Shown one piece after another: positions 45,566-54,758 of a DNA stretch of 64,000 nucleotides. The first letter of the stretch is position 1. Every line of letters starts with the position of its first letter. The stretch is from Novipirellula artificiosorum (GTDB taxonomy: Bacteria > Planctomycetota > Planctomycetia > Pirellulales > Pirellulaceae), in the NCBI RefSeq assembly GCF_007860135.1, contig NZ_SJPV01000005.1, positions 203,393 to 267,392 on the forward strand. Reading direction: 5' to 3'. The notes beneath the pieces are model-generated. The model saw only the letters and a list, made by a program, of their open reading frames with translations. It was not told the DNA's origin and did no database searches. Position numbers and translations under genes: made by a program.

Positions 45566-47440
45566 GACGATCTCCGCATCGAAGACTTCAAGGCACGACT
45601 TGACGAGTGGATGGTTCTCAATTTCTTTCATCCGCTGCATTCGCGACCGGCCTGGCGAAGCCGAAGCCACGGGGGCAACCGCCACCGTTTTCGGCGGATC
45701 AAGAACCAATTCCAAGGTGATTTCGCGCCCCGCCAACTTCGAAATCGCTTCGGTGAGCGCGTTTTTGTGATTCGCGTGTTCGCAGCGAGAATACGCCAGC
45801 TTCGATTCCCCCGGAAAGAACAAACGCAATCGATTTCCCTCGGCGACCACGCGATCGACCGCATGTGCGAGCGTCTCGGTCATCGGCTCAACCAGGTCGA
45901 TAGCCGCTGTCCAAAACTGCGCTGCGTTTTGCGGGTTCCAGGACAGGCCTGAGAGCGATGGGCTCCCGTTTGAATCCGCTTCTGCATCCGCTTCGCCGGA
46001 CGGCGTTTGCGAACGCGCCGGTGCAGGCGACGTTTCCGCTGCACTCGGCTCCGCTGCAACGGGACGATCCACCCGGAGCGTTGGCGCGACGGAGGAATCT
46101 AGCTGCAAACCCGACAAAGGGGGGGCCGATGAGGGCGAGATCGCCGCAGCCAATACAGGCTCAGGGATCGGTTGAGTAGCCCGATCGAAGTGCGGCGAGT
46201 TTAGTTCACTGTTTTTTTTTTCCTGCACCGTTGGCGGCGGACTCACCCGAGCCGGGGAAGGCGAACTGGCCGTCACCGAATCGGCAGCGGCTGCCAAATT
46301 GACGATTTGCTGCAAATCGGGCAGATGACAAATTTGGATCGCGGTCGCCTCCAACAGCACTCGCGAATACACGCTGTGGCGGATCCGCACCAGGGTTTGG
46401 TCCAACAAACCAACGACCGCCAAAACCGTTTGCAAGCCCCATCGCTGGCCCAACGCATGCAGTTCGTCGAACAGCGCAACCGACGTGTGGCGCATCAACG
46501 TTGCCTCGCATCCGACGGTGACGGCCATCAGGTCTCGAAAATAGGCCAACAATTGCTCGGCCAACCGCCCCGCGTCGACCCCCGCATCGATGCCGGCATC
46601 CATTTGCCGGATCACCTCCGCCGCATCACGCTGGGCCATCGCTTTGGCTAACGCGTGTAGCCGCTCGTCGTCGGCGGTCCCTAACATCGCGTGGACCTGC
46701 TCGACCGTTAATTTGCCGTTACTGAAGCTGAGCACCTGCTCCAACAGCGATTGGCTATCCCGCATCGACCCCGACGCGCGCCGTGCGATCAGTTCCAGCG
46801 CATCCGCATCCGCTTCGGCGGATTCCTTCTCGACGATGTCACGAAGCCGCTCGACAATCTTGGGAACTTCCACCGGAGCGAAGTCAAATCGCTGGCATCG
46901 GCTCAGAACCGTAATCGGCATTTTTTCCGGATCGGTCGTGCAGAAAATGAATTTCACGTGCTCGGGCGGCTCTTCGAGCGTCTTCAACAACGCATTGAAC
47001 GCCGCGCCGGTCAGCATGTGGACTTCGTCGATGATGTAGATCTTGTAGCGAGAACGACTCGGCCGCACGCTGACGTTGGCCCGCAACGAGCGGATTTCAT
47101 CAATCCCTCGGTTGCTCGCACCATCGATTTCGATCACGTCGACGTCTTCACCCGAATCGATCGCCTGCGCAACATCCGACTCGTTGTCCGGTGATGCGGT
47201 TGGCCCCGACGGATCGTTGAGCGCCTTGGCAAAGATCCGCGCCGTGCTGGTTTTACCGACCCCACGAGCACCAGTGAACAAATACGCATGTCCTACGCGA
47301 TTGGTTTCAATCGCGTTCTTGAGCGCTCGGCCCACGTGGTCTTGCCCGACCAACTCATTGAACCCACGTGGACGGTAGCGACGTGCGACAACAACGTAGG
47401 AGTTTTTCTTGGCGTCCTGGGGGCCGATAGACTCAGACAT
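45545..47440 (-). CDS. dnaX: DNA polymerase III subunits gamma/tau
   Basis: 631 residues from the ATG at 47440. Clamp-loader motifs are Walker A GARGVGKT at 57-64, Walker B YIIDEVHMLT, SRC in VLSRCQRFDF and sensor 2 SGSMRDSQSLLEQ. The usual four zinc cysteines after Walker A are all absent: the aligned positions are D76, D85, S88 and A91. After domain III comes a low-complexity Pro/Ser/Ala-rich linker. A run of ten A's at codons 407-410 could produce a truncated gamma form. The C-terminus is a tau-like domain (FWTAAIDLVEPMTETLAHAV). The SRP RNA gene lies just upstream and ybaB-recR downstream. Confidence 0.95.
   Translation of the reverse strand: MSESIGPQDAKKNSYVVVARRYRPRGFNELVGQDHVGRALKNAIETNRVGHAYLFTGARGVGKTSTARIFAKALNDPSGPTASPDNESDVAQAIDSGEDVDVIEIDGASNRGIDEIRSLRANVSVRPSRSRYKIYIIDEVHMLTGAAFNALLKTLEEPPEHVKFIFCTTDPEKMPITVLSRCQRFDFAPVEVPKIVERLRDIVEKESAEADADALELIARRASGSMRDSQSLLEQVLSFSNGKLTVEQVHAMLGTADDERLHALAKAMAQRDAAEVIRQMDAGIDAGVDAGRLAEQLLAYFRDLMAVTVGCEATLMRHTSVALFDELHALGQRWGLQTVLAVVGLLDQTLVRIRHSVYSRVLLEATAIQICHLPDLQQIVNLAAAADSVTASSPSPARVSPPPTVQEKKNSELNSPHFDRATQPIPEPVLAAAISPSSAPPLSGLQLDSSVAPTLRVDRPVAAEPSAAETSPAPARSQTPSGEADAEADSNGSPSLSGLSWNPQNAAQFWTAAIDLVEPMTETLAHAVDRVVAEGNRLRLFFPGESKLAYSRCEHANHKNALTEAISKLAGREITLELVLDPPKTVAVAPVASASPGRSRMQRMKEIENHPLVKSCLEVFDAEIVKIEKPR
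46212..46221 (-). promoter_or_regulatory. A10 slippage-prone run inside dnaX
   Basis: The coding strand reads CAG GAA AAA AAA AAC AGT GAA CTA. Loss of one A gives GAA AAA AAA ACA GTG AAC TAA. Gain of one A (or a -1 ribosomal shift) gives GAA AAA AAA AAA CAG TGA. Both stop at once, yielding products of about 411-412 residues that end just after clamp-loader domain III. Confidence 0.65.
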
Positions 47441-47505
47441 ACAGTGGGCGCAAAGGTCAGAGCGAAGAAGAAATAGGGGCGGAATCACCCTCAAGATGTT
47501 TCCTT

Positions 47506-47617
47506 CTTGCTTGGGGGAGGCGACCCTCGCACAGAGCTACACCGCTTATGGCTGCTCCAGTTAAGGCCTGACCAGGTTCACGATTCACAATCGCAAGGGT
47601 CACCACCCTCAAGCAAG
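47506..47617 (-). ncRNA. ffs: small signal recognition particle RNA (4.5S-like)
   Basis: Read on the minus strand, the ends CTTGCTTG and CAAGCAAG pair to close a long hairpin. The conserved apical domain is present as CTGGTCAGGC...GGAGCAGCC, matching the SRP54/Ffh-binding helix 8 (GGTCAGG...AGCAGCC). The usual GGAA tetraloop is replaced by a TTAAC-type loop. The length is about 112 nt. Its position directly upstream of dnaX is the same as in many bacteria, B. subtilis among them. Exact ends are set by pairing and may be off by a few bases. Confidence 0.92.
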
Positions 47618-47661
47618 ACGTTCGTCGGTATTCTGACAGAAACCGATGGCGATTGGAACCC

Positions 47662-48645
47662 TCACGTCACGGGCAACTTTGCCCCGAGCAGCATTGCGGG
47701 AACAATCAATGCGAAAACCGCCAACCCAAAGTACGGGCCGGCCGCCAACAGGGCCACGGCCGCCGACAGCGGAATGATGGTCAAAATGCCGCTCCGGATC
47801 GTCATTTGAATTCGCTGCGGATTTGGCTTTTGGATACAGCGGTACCCGCGAAGCGCCACCGGGTAGACGATCATGCCAATCAAAAGAGGAAAATGCGTCC
47901 ATGGCGACAAATACCACGTTACCGCCCGCGGCGCCGTTTGCGGGGCGAACGCCAACACACCTGCGCCGATCATGGTCACCACCAAACCCACCTTCAGGTT
48001 ATGCGACCAATCGCTAACCGCCACATCACGAGCGGCCTCGTTTCGAGCCATTGTCGTAATCCCCATCACGTACAGGCCGAAACCTAAGGCAATGGCGACG
48101 ACATACTTGTCGGTAAACGGATCGCCTGCAGCGGGCAAAATCAACGCCGGTGACGCCCCCAGCAGGAAACTCAGCATCCGGCACATCCCCATCGCGGCCG
48201 GCGCAAGGGGGGTCGCTTTTAGCGGGCCATCATAGGCCAGAATCATCCCCGCTAAAACGATCCCCAAAATTGCCGGCAACCAAGTCGGTGCGGTGTCGGT
48301 GGGGGAGACCATGCCGCTAAGGGTCGCCAGCAGGATTCCAGCAACCAGCAAGGTTGCGCCAACCCATTTCGCGAACTTGGGGCAAATATGGCCTGCCACC
48401 AGCGGTCGGGTAGGTCGTTGTTTTCGGTCGATTTCAAGGTCAAACACATCATTCAAGATCATCCCGGCCCAATAGAGCGAGATGCCGGCGAGCAGAACAA
48501 CCGCCCAACGCGCCACCGGGTCCGCCCCTCGAGCGACAAGTAAGAAACCGGCACTGACGTCGGCAACAACCGTAAAGACATTGGGCAAGCGAACGAGTTG
48601 TGCCCAAGGGTAAGGTTTGCCGTGTTGACAAGATTCAGCCATCAC
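47662..48645 (-). CDS. UbiA-family membrane prenyltransferase
   Basis: 327 residues with about eight membrane segments. The first aspartate motif is NDVFDLEIDRKQRPTRP. The second conserved region is around LAYDGPLKATPLAPAAMGM, and here the second Asp-rich motif is reduced. It begins LVRLPNVFTVVADVSAGFLL, similar to EboC-like UbiA proteins; the acceptor substrate is unknown. The ATG overlaps the GroES-like stop (48642-48645). The 3' end lies 44 bases before the SRP RNA gene. Confidence 0.88.
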   Translation of the reverse strand: MMAESCQHGKPYPWAQLVRLPNVFTVVADVSAGFLLVARGADPVARWAVVLLAGISLYWAGMILNDVFDLEIDRKQRPTRPLVAGHICPKFAKWVGATLLVAGILLATLSGMVSPTDTAPTWLPAILGIVLAGMILAYDGPLKATPLAPAAMGMCRMLSFLLGASPALILPAAGDPFTDKYVVAIALGFGLYVMGITTMARNEAARDVAVSDWSHNLKVGLVVTMIGAGVLAFAPQTAPRAVTWYLSPWTHFPLLIGMIVYPVALRGYRCIQKPNPQRIQMTIRSGILTIIPLSAAVALLAAGPYFGLAVFALIVPAMLLGAKLPVT

Positions 48646-48971
48646 GTGGACTTCGGTTTCTCTTTGCGGAAAACGGCGACAATGTCATCGACCGGCACGA
48701 CAAATAGTTGGTTGTCATGTTCCAGATCGACCGGGATCGAGTTCTTGGGGTGAAACAGAATCTTATCGTATTGCCGCAGCGGCAACTCCTCGTCGTTTTC
48801 GACCACGGTGCTAATCGTAACGATTCGGCCCGTGATGGTCGGTATCTCGGCAGCATCCGGCAACGCGATCCCGCCGCGAGTCTCTCGCTTCGGTTCGTCT
48901 TTGCGCACCAAGACCCGATCACCAATCGGCTCCACATACTCGAAAGTTTGGCTCGAGCTCTTCTTCGCCAT
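48642..48971 (-). CDS. GroES-like co-chaperonin, without groEL beside it
   Basis: 109 residues. The GroES fold is recognisable: VEPIGDRVLVRKDEPKRETR, mobile loop RGGIALPDAAEIPTITG, then a KILFHPKNSIPVDL roof segment and VDDIVAVFRKE. It is divergent from the main GroES and has an extra N-terminal KKSSSQTFEY. No groEL is adjacent; instead it is coupled to a UbiA-family gene. It is probably an accessory GroES paralogue. Confidence 0.82.
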   Translation of the reverse strand: MAKKSSSQTFEYVEPIGDRVLVRKDEPKRETRGGIALPDAAEIPTITGRIVTISTVVENDEELPLRQYDKILFHPKNSIPVDLEHDNQLFVVPVDDIVAVFRKEKPKST

Positions 48972-49067
48972 AGTTTTCCTGACTAGGTTTTTCGACGGAC
49001 AGCGTTTCACGAGCCGCCATTTTCGTCGCTGCAGGCGGTTTCGTCGAGGGTAGCGAATCGAAACAGG

Positions 49068-50087
49068 CTACTTCGTTGGGACAAAACTCTTGGCATGAGC
49101 TTCGCGTTTGGCGATTTCCAGGTCGTGCAGGGTCATGATTCGGGCCAGCTCTTCCAGATCGGTGGATGCTTCCCAGCCGAGCGTGTGCTTCGCCTTGCTA
49201 GGATCGCCTAGCAACAAATCCACCTCTGCGGGACGGAAATACCGCGGATCGATTTCGACATAATCCTCGTAGTCGAGATCGAGCTCTGCGAAGACCAGCT
49301 TGGCGAAATCGCGAACCGTTTCGGTTCGCCCCGTCGCCAACACAAAATCATCGGGCTCGCTGTGCTGGAGAATGCGCCACATCCCTTCCACGTAATCCTT
49401 GGCGTATCCCCAATCACGCTTGGCATCCAAGTTCCCAAGGTAAAGCTTGTGTTGTAGCCCCACTTTGATCCGTCCAGCCGCTCGAGTGATCTTGCGAGTC
49501 ACGAACGTTTCGCCCCGCCTTTCCGATTCATGGTTGAATAGGATCCCGTTGCTCGCAAACATGTCATAGCTGCGGCGGTAATTGACCGTTTGATGAAAAG
49601 CAAACACTTTCGCGCAGGCGTACGGTGATTGTGGATTGAACGGCGTCGTTTCGCATTGAGGCACCGCCAAAACGTCGCCATACATTTCGCTGCTGCTGGC
49701 TTGATAAACCCGAACCTGCTTTTTGGTGTTCAACAACCGAGCCGCTTCCAAGACATTCAATGCTCCGACCCCCACGGTTTGCAGCGTGTAAACCGGTTGG
49801 TCAAACGAAACCCGAACGTGGCTTTGAGCCCCCAGATTGTAAACTTCATCCGGTTCAATCTCTAACACCAAATTGGTCAACGCTTGGCCATCGGTTAAAT
49901 CACCGTAGTGAAGCAAAAGCTGAGGGTGCTCATGGACGTCCTGATAGATATGCTCGATGCGTTGAGTGGAGAACGTACTGCTACGTCGAACCAAACCATG
50001 GACTTGATAGCCCTTCTCCAACAACAACTCGGCAAGGTAGCTGCCGTCTTGACCTGTGATTCCGGTGATCAGAGCGGTTTTGGACAT
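49068..50087 (-). CDS. gmd: GDP-mannose 4,6-dehydratase
   Basis: 339 residues. The NAD(P)-binding GITGQDGSYLAELLLEKGY starts the extended SDR fold. The catalytic segment is YQASSSEMYGDV followed by TPFNPQSPYACAKVFA (YxxxK). The substrate-binding RRGETFVTRKITRA and NLDAKRDWGYAKDYVEGMW are typical of Gmd. It converts GDP-mannose to GDP-4-keto-6-deoxymannose, the first step to GDP-L-fucose. The next enzyme is encoded 59 bases upstream on the same strand. Confidence 0.96.
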   Translation of the reverse strand: MSKTALITGITGQDGSYLAELLLEKGYQVHGLVRRSSTFSTQRIEHIYQDVHEHPQLLLHYGDLTDGQALTNLVLEIEPDEVYNLGAQSHVRVSFDQPVYTLQTVGVGALNVLEAARLLNTKKQVRVYQASSSEMYGDVLAVPQCETTPFNPQSPYACAKVFAFHQTVNYRRSYDMFASNGILFNHESERRGETFVTRKITRAAGRIKVGLQHKLYLGNLDAKRDWGYAKDYVEGMWRILQHSEPDDFVLATGRTETVRDFAKLVFAELDLDYEDYVEIDPRYFRPAEVDLLLGDPSKAKHTLGWEASTDLEELARIMTLHDLEIAKREAHAKSFVPTK

Positions 50088-50146
50088 GAGAATCTGCTGT
50101 TGATTTTTCGGTAGAAAAGGGAAAGCAAGATAAAAGGAATAAACGA

Positions 50147-51097
50147 TCAGACCGACCGAAGTTGGCCAGAGCGTTGCTCACTCAAAAAGTGTTCGTAGGT
50201 CATTCGCAGCCCATCGGCCAATGGCACTCGGTGGTTCCAACCGAGCGAGTGCAGCAACGACATGTCGGTGCATTTGATCGGTGTGCCGTCAGGACGTGAC
50301 GGATCGGTGACGATACGACCGGTGTAGCCAACCGTTTCGGCGACCAGCGAAGCCAACGCCAAAATCGGCAGATCCACGCCAGTCCCGACGTTAACCCAAT
50401 CGGGCGGTTGATCTTGTTTGAGCAAGAACGCGATCGCATCGGCCAAGTCATCCACATACAAAAACTCGCGCCTCGGTGTTCCGGTGCCCCAGATCCTCAC
50501 CTCCGAGAAACCCTGCTGCTTCGCTTCATGGAATCGCCGAATCAACGCTGGTAACACATGACTGTGCTCGGGGTGATAGTTGTCACCCGGACCGTAAAGG
50601 TTGGTCGGCATCGCGCTATGAAACATCACTCCGAATTGACGCCGGTAATACTGACAGAGTTTTAATCCGCAGATCTTCGCCAACGCGTAAGCCTCGTTGG
50701 TCTTTTCCAGCGGCCCCGTCAACAGCGAATCTTCGCGGATCGGTTGAGGGCAATCGCGGGGGTAAATGCAAGTGCTGCCGAGGAACAGGAATCGCTTGAC
50801 GCCGGCGGCAAAGGCCCCATTGATCGCGGCGGTCGACATCAAAAGATTGTCCGACAAAAAATCAACCGGGTACGTATCATTGGCCAGCACGCCTCCCACG
50901 CGAGCGGCGGCAAAAACGACCGCATCCGGTTTTTCGTCGCGAAAGAATTCCTCGACTCTTGCCGGTCGAGTCAGATCCAACTGATCGCGACTCGCCGTGA
51001 CAACCTCACACGATTCGGTCGCCAACCGACGACAAACCGCAGACCCGACCATTCCGCGATGGCCGGCAACGTAGATTTTTCCCGAAAGTGCACTCAT
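50147..51097 (-). CDS. fcl: GDP-L-fucose synthase
   Basis: 316 residues. The Rossmann motif GHRGMVGSAVCRRL is present, with GSTCIYPRDCPQPI, EAYALAKICGLKLCQYYRRQ (YxxxK) and REFLYVDDLADA. It epimerises and reduces the Gmd product to GDP-L-fucose. With gmd it forms a two-gene operon that supplies fucose for surface glycans or LPS. Upstream, 373 bases of divergent spacer (to 51470) hold no gene I can support. Confidence 0.96.
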   Translation of the reverse strand: MSALSGKIYVAGHRGMVGSAVCRRLATESCEVVTASRDQLDLTRPARVEEFFRDEKPDAVVFAAARVGGVLANDTYPVDFLSDNLLMSTAAINGAFAAGVKRFLFLGSTCIYPRDCPQPIREDSLLTGPLEKTNEAYALAKICGLKLCQYYRRQFGVMFHSAMPTNLYGPGDNYHPEHSHVLPALIRRFHEAKQQGFSEVRIWGTGTPRREFLYVDDLADAIAFLLKQDQPPDWVNVGTGVDLPILALASLVAETVGYTGRIVTDPSRPDGTPIKCTDMSLLHSLGWNHRVPLADGLRMTYEHFLSEQRSGQLRSV

Positions 51098-51470
51098 GGA
51101 CGGTGAAAATCATCCTTTGATAAGGGGGGAGCTCGCATCTCATCATGGTCAACGCTTGCCCAATCCATGCGACCGGTCCCGCCAAGATTTGCATGGTTTG
51201 TGATTCTGCGTCCGGATAATACGCATTTCCAGGTAAATTGCGCCGCGTTCGTACCAAAAACGTCCCGTCTTGCGAACCCCGAAACCGACTTTGCCGGCTG
51301 GGCAGGGAGAACGAGTTCACCCCATTTAGAGGGACCACCAAGCCCCGGTGATTTTCGGCGGATCGAATACCGATCCAAACAAGGACCGTGCGTGTTGCCA
51401 TGGAAGGCGTACAGCAATCGAGCGGCAATTCTATTCTACCACGCCCGCCCAATTCATAGACGAGAACGGG

Positions 51471-54302
51471 ATGCTCAAGGACGTTAAAAAATCGCTTATT
51501 CTCTGGCCATTGACCGCTTCGGCGATCGTGATGGGGCTTTCGTGGCTGGGCAGCCACAACGAATCCTTTATGGCACTGGTGGCTCGAACCCAACAATCGG
51601 TTGGGATCACCGTCGCCAATCCGTTGCAGTCCTACCCAAGAAACAACCGCGATTTTGTCGATCGGGATCCACGCCTGGTCGGTGTCGACAACATGGCGGT
51701 GATGCACCCACGAATCGCGCCACCGAAAAACCTCGTCGCGGCTGTCGAGCGAACCGAGCATGGGTCGCGGGCAATTCGCTTGCCGGGACGACTCGCACGT
51801 GAACTGGTGGACGCATCCAAAGTCCGCACAACCGTGCCCGCGCCGTTTCGTAATGAAGCTCACGAACTGGCAGGCCATGAATCGGCTGCGTCGGTGGTCT
51901 TGCCGCAACTGGAGCCGTCGTTGCCAACACAACGAACCCTCGACGCGACGTCAAGCACCGACTTCGCCAATGCGGACCCAATGTCGCTCAGCGCAGCGAA
52001 TGACAATCGTCGACCCGACGAGGGGCACAAGAGCATTCTGCCCAAATCGATTTCCGTGCTCGCCAAGATCAAGACACCACATCTCGATGAGTCCCATCTC
52101 CATGATCGCGACTTGCTCTGCGACGACCCGAGCCCCCTTGCTGACGAACCCGCACCGACAAAGTCCTCGCTCGATCCCGGTCGAAAGACTCCACAATTCA
52201 GTCCCGCCGGCTGGCCCGTCACCCATCGTTTGGACCAGCAGCTGATCGAATTGCAGCAGATGGCGGAAAGCAAAATCAACGGACGGACGGCCGCGCAGAC
52301 GGAGGATGACCAGGTTCCCTTCGCCCCCACTCCGATGCAACAGGTGAGCACTTGGACGAAGCAGGTTCGACAAACACTCGAACAACTCCGCATGTTGCCG
52401 CGTCTCGGACAAGTCGAAGCAGGTGGATTGATTGATCAACTAGACCAACGATTCAACGAAGGTCACGAAGCCGCCGAAGCGATGCAAGACCGCGAGGCTC
52501 AAATCCGTTGGCTACACGCTTGCTATGCCGTGGAACGCCGAGTGGCGATATGGAAACCCATCTGGCAACTCGCAACGATGCGAGATTCGCAAACGACTTT
52601 GGTCCGCGTGGATGCCGAATCGTTCGGCGATGTGAACCGTTTTGTTGATCAAGTTCGTCAGCTTCTTCCCGAAACGAACGATCTGGAGGGATGGAATCAA
52701 TACTTGCTGCTCGACAAAATCGAACGGACTTCGCAGGGGCTCCCAGGCGAGGATCGTGCGTTGTTGGCCAAGCGATTTCTTTCGCGGTTGCGATGGCATG
52801 GCCTGCATCCCGAACACCGCGAATGGCTTGACAACGATGCGGTGGAACAACTCGCCGCCGCTGTTCGCCCTTGGACGCGGAGTGTGATTGACTATGCCAG
52901 CTTGCTCAATCAAATCGAGCATCAGGAATCAAATGAAATTGATACCGTGTCCGTCGAGATCGCAGAAGCCGTACAAACGCTCCAACACGCAGAAAGCCCC
53001 CAAGCGGTTGCTGTCGCATCGGCCATCGACACCTACTATCGCAATGCGAATATCCGAATTGCAATGAGTGAATCAATGCTTGGGCGGGTCTTGCCGAACG
53101 TGGAAGCCAAAACGGTTCCGCTCAGCACGCACATGCTTGGCAGCCGAGTCACCGGTGTCAGTCATGTCGAGAGCGATCTTCAAATTCACTTGAAGCCCTC
53201 ACCAGATCGCTGGCAAATCGAACTCGAAACCTCCGGCAATGTCCGGACACGTTCAGTGGGGCTGAAGGGCCCCGTTGCCATTCGAACCGATGGCGAGTCT
53301 GGATTCGCAGCCTTCACGCCGATTGAGATCAGCGCAAATGGGGTACGCAAGGGAACATCATGGGTCGACGTCGAGGGTTCCAATCGACTGCGTGGGATTG
53401 AGAGTGACTACGACCGTTGGCCGTTACTCGGGCCTCTGGTTCGAAGCATCGCCACGTCAAGATACGAATCGCTGAAACCCCTTTCCAATCAATTGGCGAG
53501 CCAACGGATTCGCGAACAGGTCAGCACCGAAGTCGACGGACGCGTCGAGACGGAATTGGACCGAGCAACCGAGCAATTGTCCGAAGTCATGCTTGGGCCG
53601 CTCGGGGCACTTCGACTGGATCCATGCGTCGTCGACATGCAAACGACACCATCCAGGCTCTTGGCCCGCTATCGGCTGGCTGGCGATTGGCAATTGGGGG
53701 CTTTCACGCCTCGGCCGCGAGCGTTGCGAGATAGCTTGATGAGCATTCAAGTGCATCAATCGGTCATGAACAACATGCTTGAACAATTGGTGCCTCGTGA
53801 TCAACCTCGACTGATCCGCGATATGGTTTTCGACTCGGCAATCCTGTTCAACCAAGACACAGCGACCTTGCCTGACGACATTCCGGATGACGTGATGATC
53901 CAATTCGCGAAAACACGTCCGATCACCGTCGAAATCGAAGACAACTGCATGTGGCTCACCCTTCGCATTGTCCGCATGACGCGTGGCGATCAAATCGATC
54001 TGCGACGATTTATCGTCCGCGGCGCCTACGTCCCCGAGGTCAATGGACTCAATGCAAAACTGGTTCGCGAGGGCCACCTCCAGATCAGCGGCCCTAGTTT
54101 GTCGATGCGGGAACGGTTGCCGATCCGCGCCATTTTCAACAAGGTCCTCTCGACCACGCACGGCTTCCCGTTGACCACCAAGGCTCTTCAATCGCACCCA
54201 GCAGCCCACAACCTTGTCATCAGCCAATTGGAACTGCGCGAGGGTTGGGTGGCGATGTCCGTCAGCGAATCCGATGGAGCGAGAATCGCAACGCGTCCTT
54301 AG
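51471..54302 (+). CDS. large membrane-anchored protein of unknown function
   Basis: About 943 residues. The N-terminus is MLKDVKKSLILWPLTASAIVMGLSW, a signal anchor that leaves the rest outside the cytoplasm. Residues ~60-250 look disordered and Asp/Ser/Pro-rich. The middle is helical (WTKQVRQTLEQLRMLPRLGQ; SVEIAEAVQTLQHAES). The C-terminal 350 residues have beta-rich segments such as IHLKPSPDRWQIELETSGNV and ARYRLAGDWQLGAFTPRPRA. No catalytic motif is recognised. Its start has in-frame codons upstream to 51348, but the anchor fits the ATG at 51471. It lies divergent from fcl. Confidence 0.8.
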   Translation: MLKDVKKSLILWPLTASAIVMGLSWLGSHNESFMALVARTQQSVGITVANPLQSYPRNNRDFVDRDPRLVGVDNMAVMHPRIAPPKNLVAAVERTEHGSRAIRLPGRLARELVDASKVRTTVPAPFRNEAHELAGHESAASVVLPQLEPSLPTQRTLDATSSTDFANADPMSLSAANDNRRPDEGHKSILPKSISVLAKIKTPHLDESHLHDRDLLCDDPSPLADEPAPTKSSLDPGRKTPQFSPAGWPVTHRLDQQLIELQQMAESKINGRTAAQTEDDQVPFAPTPMQQVSTWTKQVRQTLEQLRMLPRLGQVEAGGLIDQLDQRFNEGHEAAEAMQDREAQIRWLHACYAVERRVAIWKPIWQLATMRDSQTTLVRVDAESFGDVNRFVDQVRQLLPETNDLEGWNQYLLLDKIERTSQGLPGEDRALLAKRFLSRLRWHGLHPEHREWLDNDAVEQLAAAVRPWTRSVIDYASLLNQIEHQESNEIDTVSVEIAEAVQTLQHAESPQAVAVASAIDTYYRNANIRIAMSESMLGRVLPNVEAKTVPLSTHMLGSRVTGVSHVESDLQIHLKPSPDRWQIELETSGNVRTRSVGLKGPVAIRTDGESGFAAFTPIEISANGVRKGTSWVDVEGSNRLRGIESDYDRWPLLGPLVRSIATSRYESLKPLSNQLASQRIREQVSTEVDGRVETELDRATEQLSEVMLGPLGALRLDPCVVDMQTTPSRLLARYRLAGDWQLGAFTPRPRALRDSLMSIQVHQSVMNNMLEQLVPRDQPRLIRDMVFDSAILFNQDTATLPDDIPDDVMIQFAKTRPITVEIEDNCMWLTLRIVRMTRGDQIDLRRFIVRGAYVPEVNGLNAKLVREGHLQISGPSLSMRERLPIRAIFNKVLSTTHGFPLTTKALQSHPAAHNLVISQLELREGWVAMSVSESDGARIATRP

Positions 54303-54733
54303 AAGGCGACATCCAATTCGATTTCGCCCGACTGGGATGCACCAAGGAACTCTGGCAAACTTGGCAGCATGTTGGACGTCGATCGAATTTGGCTGCGGGT
54401 CATCCAGTGAACCTCCGACACCTCGGCCGGGTTTGCCACGGGCGTTTTGTCCTCCGCCAGCGATGCCAACCACCAAGCCAATGTGGTGCCCCAGGGGGTG
54501 ACGCTGCGCCAACAAAGCCGAATCGGGGAGACGTCAATGGCCAATTCCTCCTGCATTTCGCGAACCAAAGCGAACTCTTCGGTTTCCCCTTTTTCGATCG
54601 TTCCGCCTGGCAAACACAATTTCCCAGGCGCCGGGACCGTTAACGAACGGCGGATCACCAGCAACTTCTGTTCGCGAAAAATCACTCCCACGACGCCGCG
54701 TTTATTCCGAAATCTTGGTTGTTGCCTGTTCAT
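54299..54733 (-). CDS. Nudix hydrolase
   Basis: 144 residues. The Nudix box reads GGTIEKGETEEFALVREMQEEL, fitting GX5EX7REUXEEXGU. Such enzymes cleave nucleoside diphosphates linked to another group; the substrate cannot be told. The 3' end overlaps the end of the large anchored protein by 4 bases on the opposite strand. Its start lies 26 bases from a MITE-like element. Confidence 0.92.
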   Translation of the reverse strand: MNRQQPRFRNKRGVVGVIFREQKLLVIRRSLTVPAPGKLCLPGGTIEKGETEEFALVREMQEELAIDVSPIRLCWRSVTPWGTTLAWWLASLAEDKTPVANPAEVSEVHWMTRSQIRSTSNMLPSLPEFLGASQSGEIELDVAF

Positions 54734-54758
54734 CGACTGCTTTTATCGAATGGATCCC

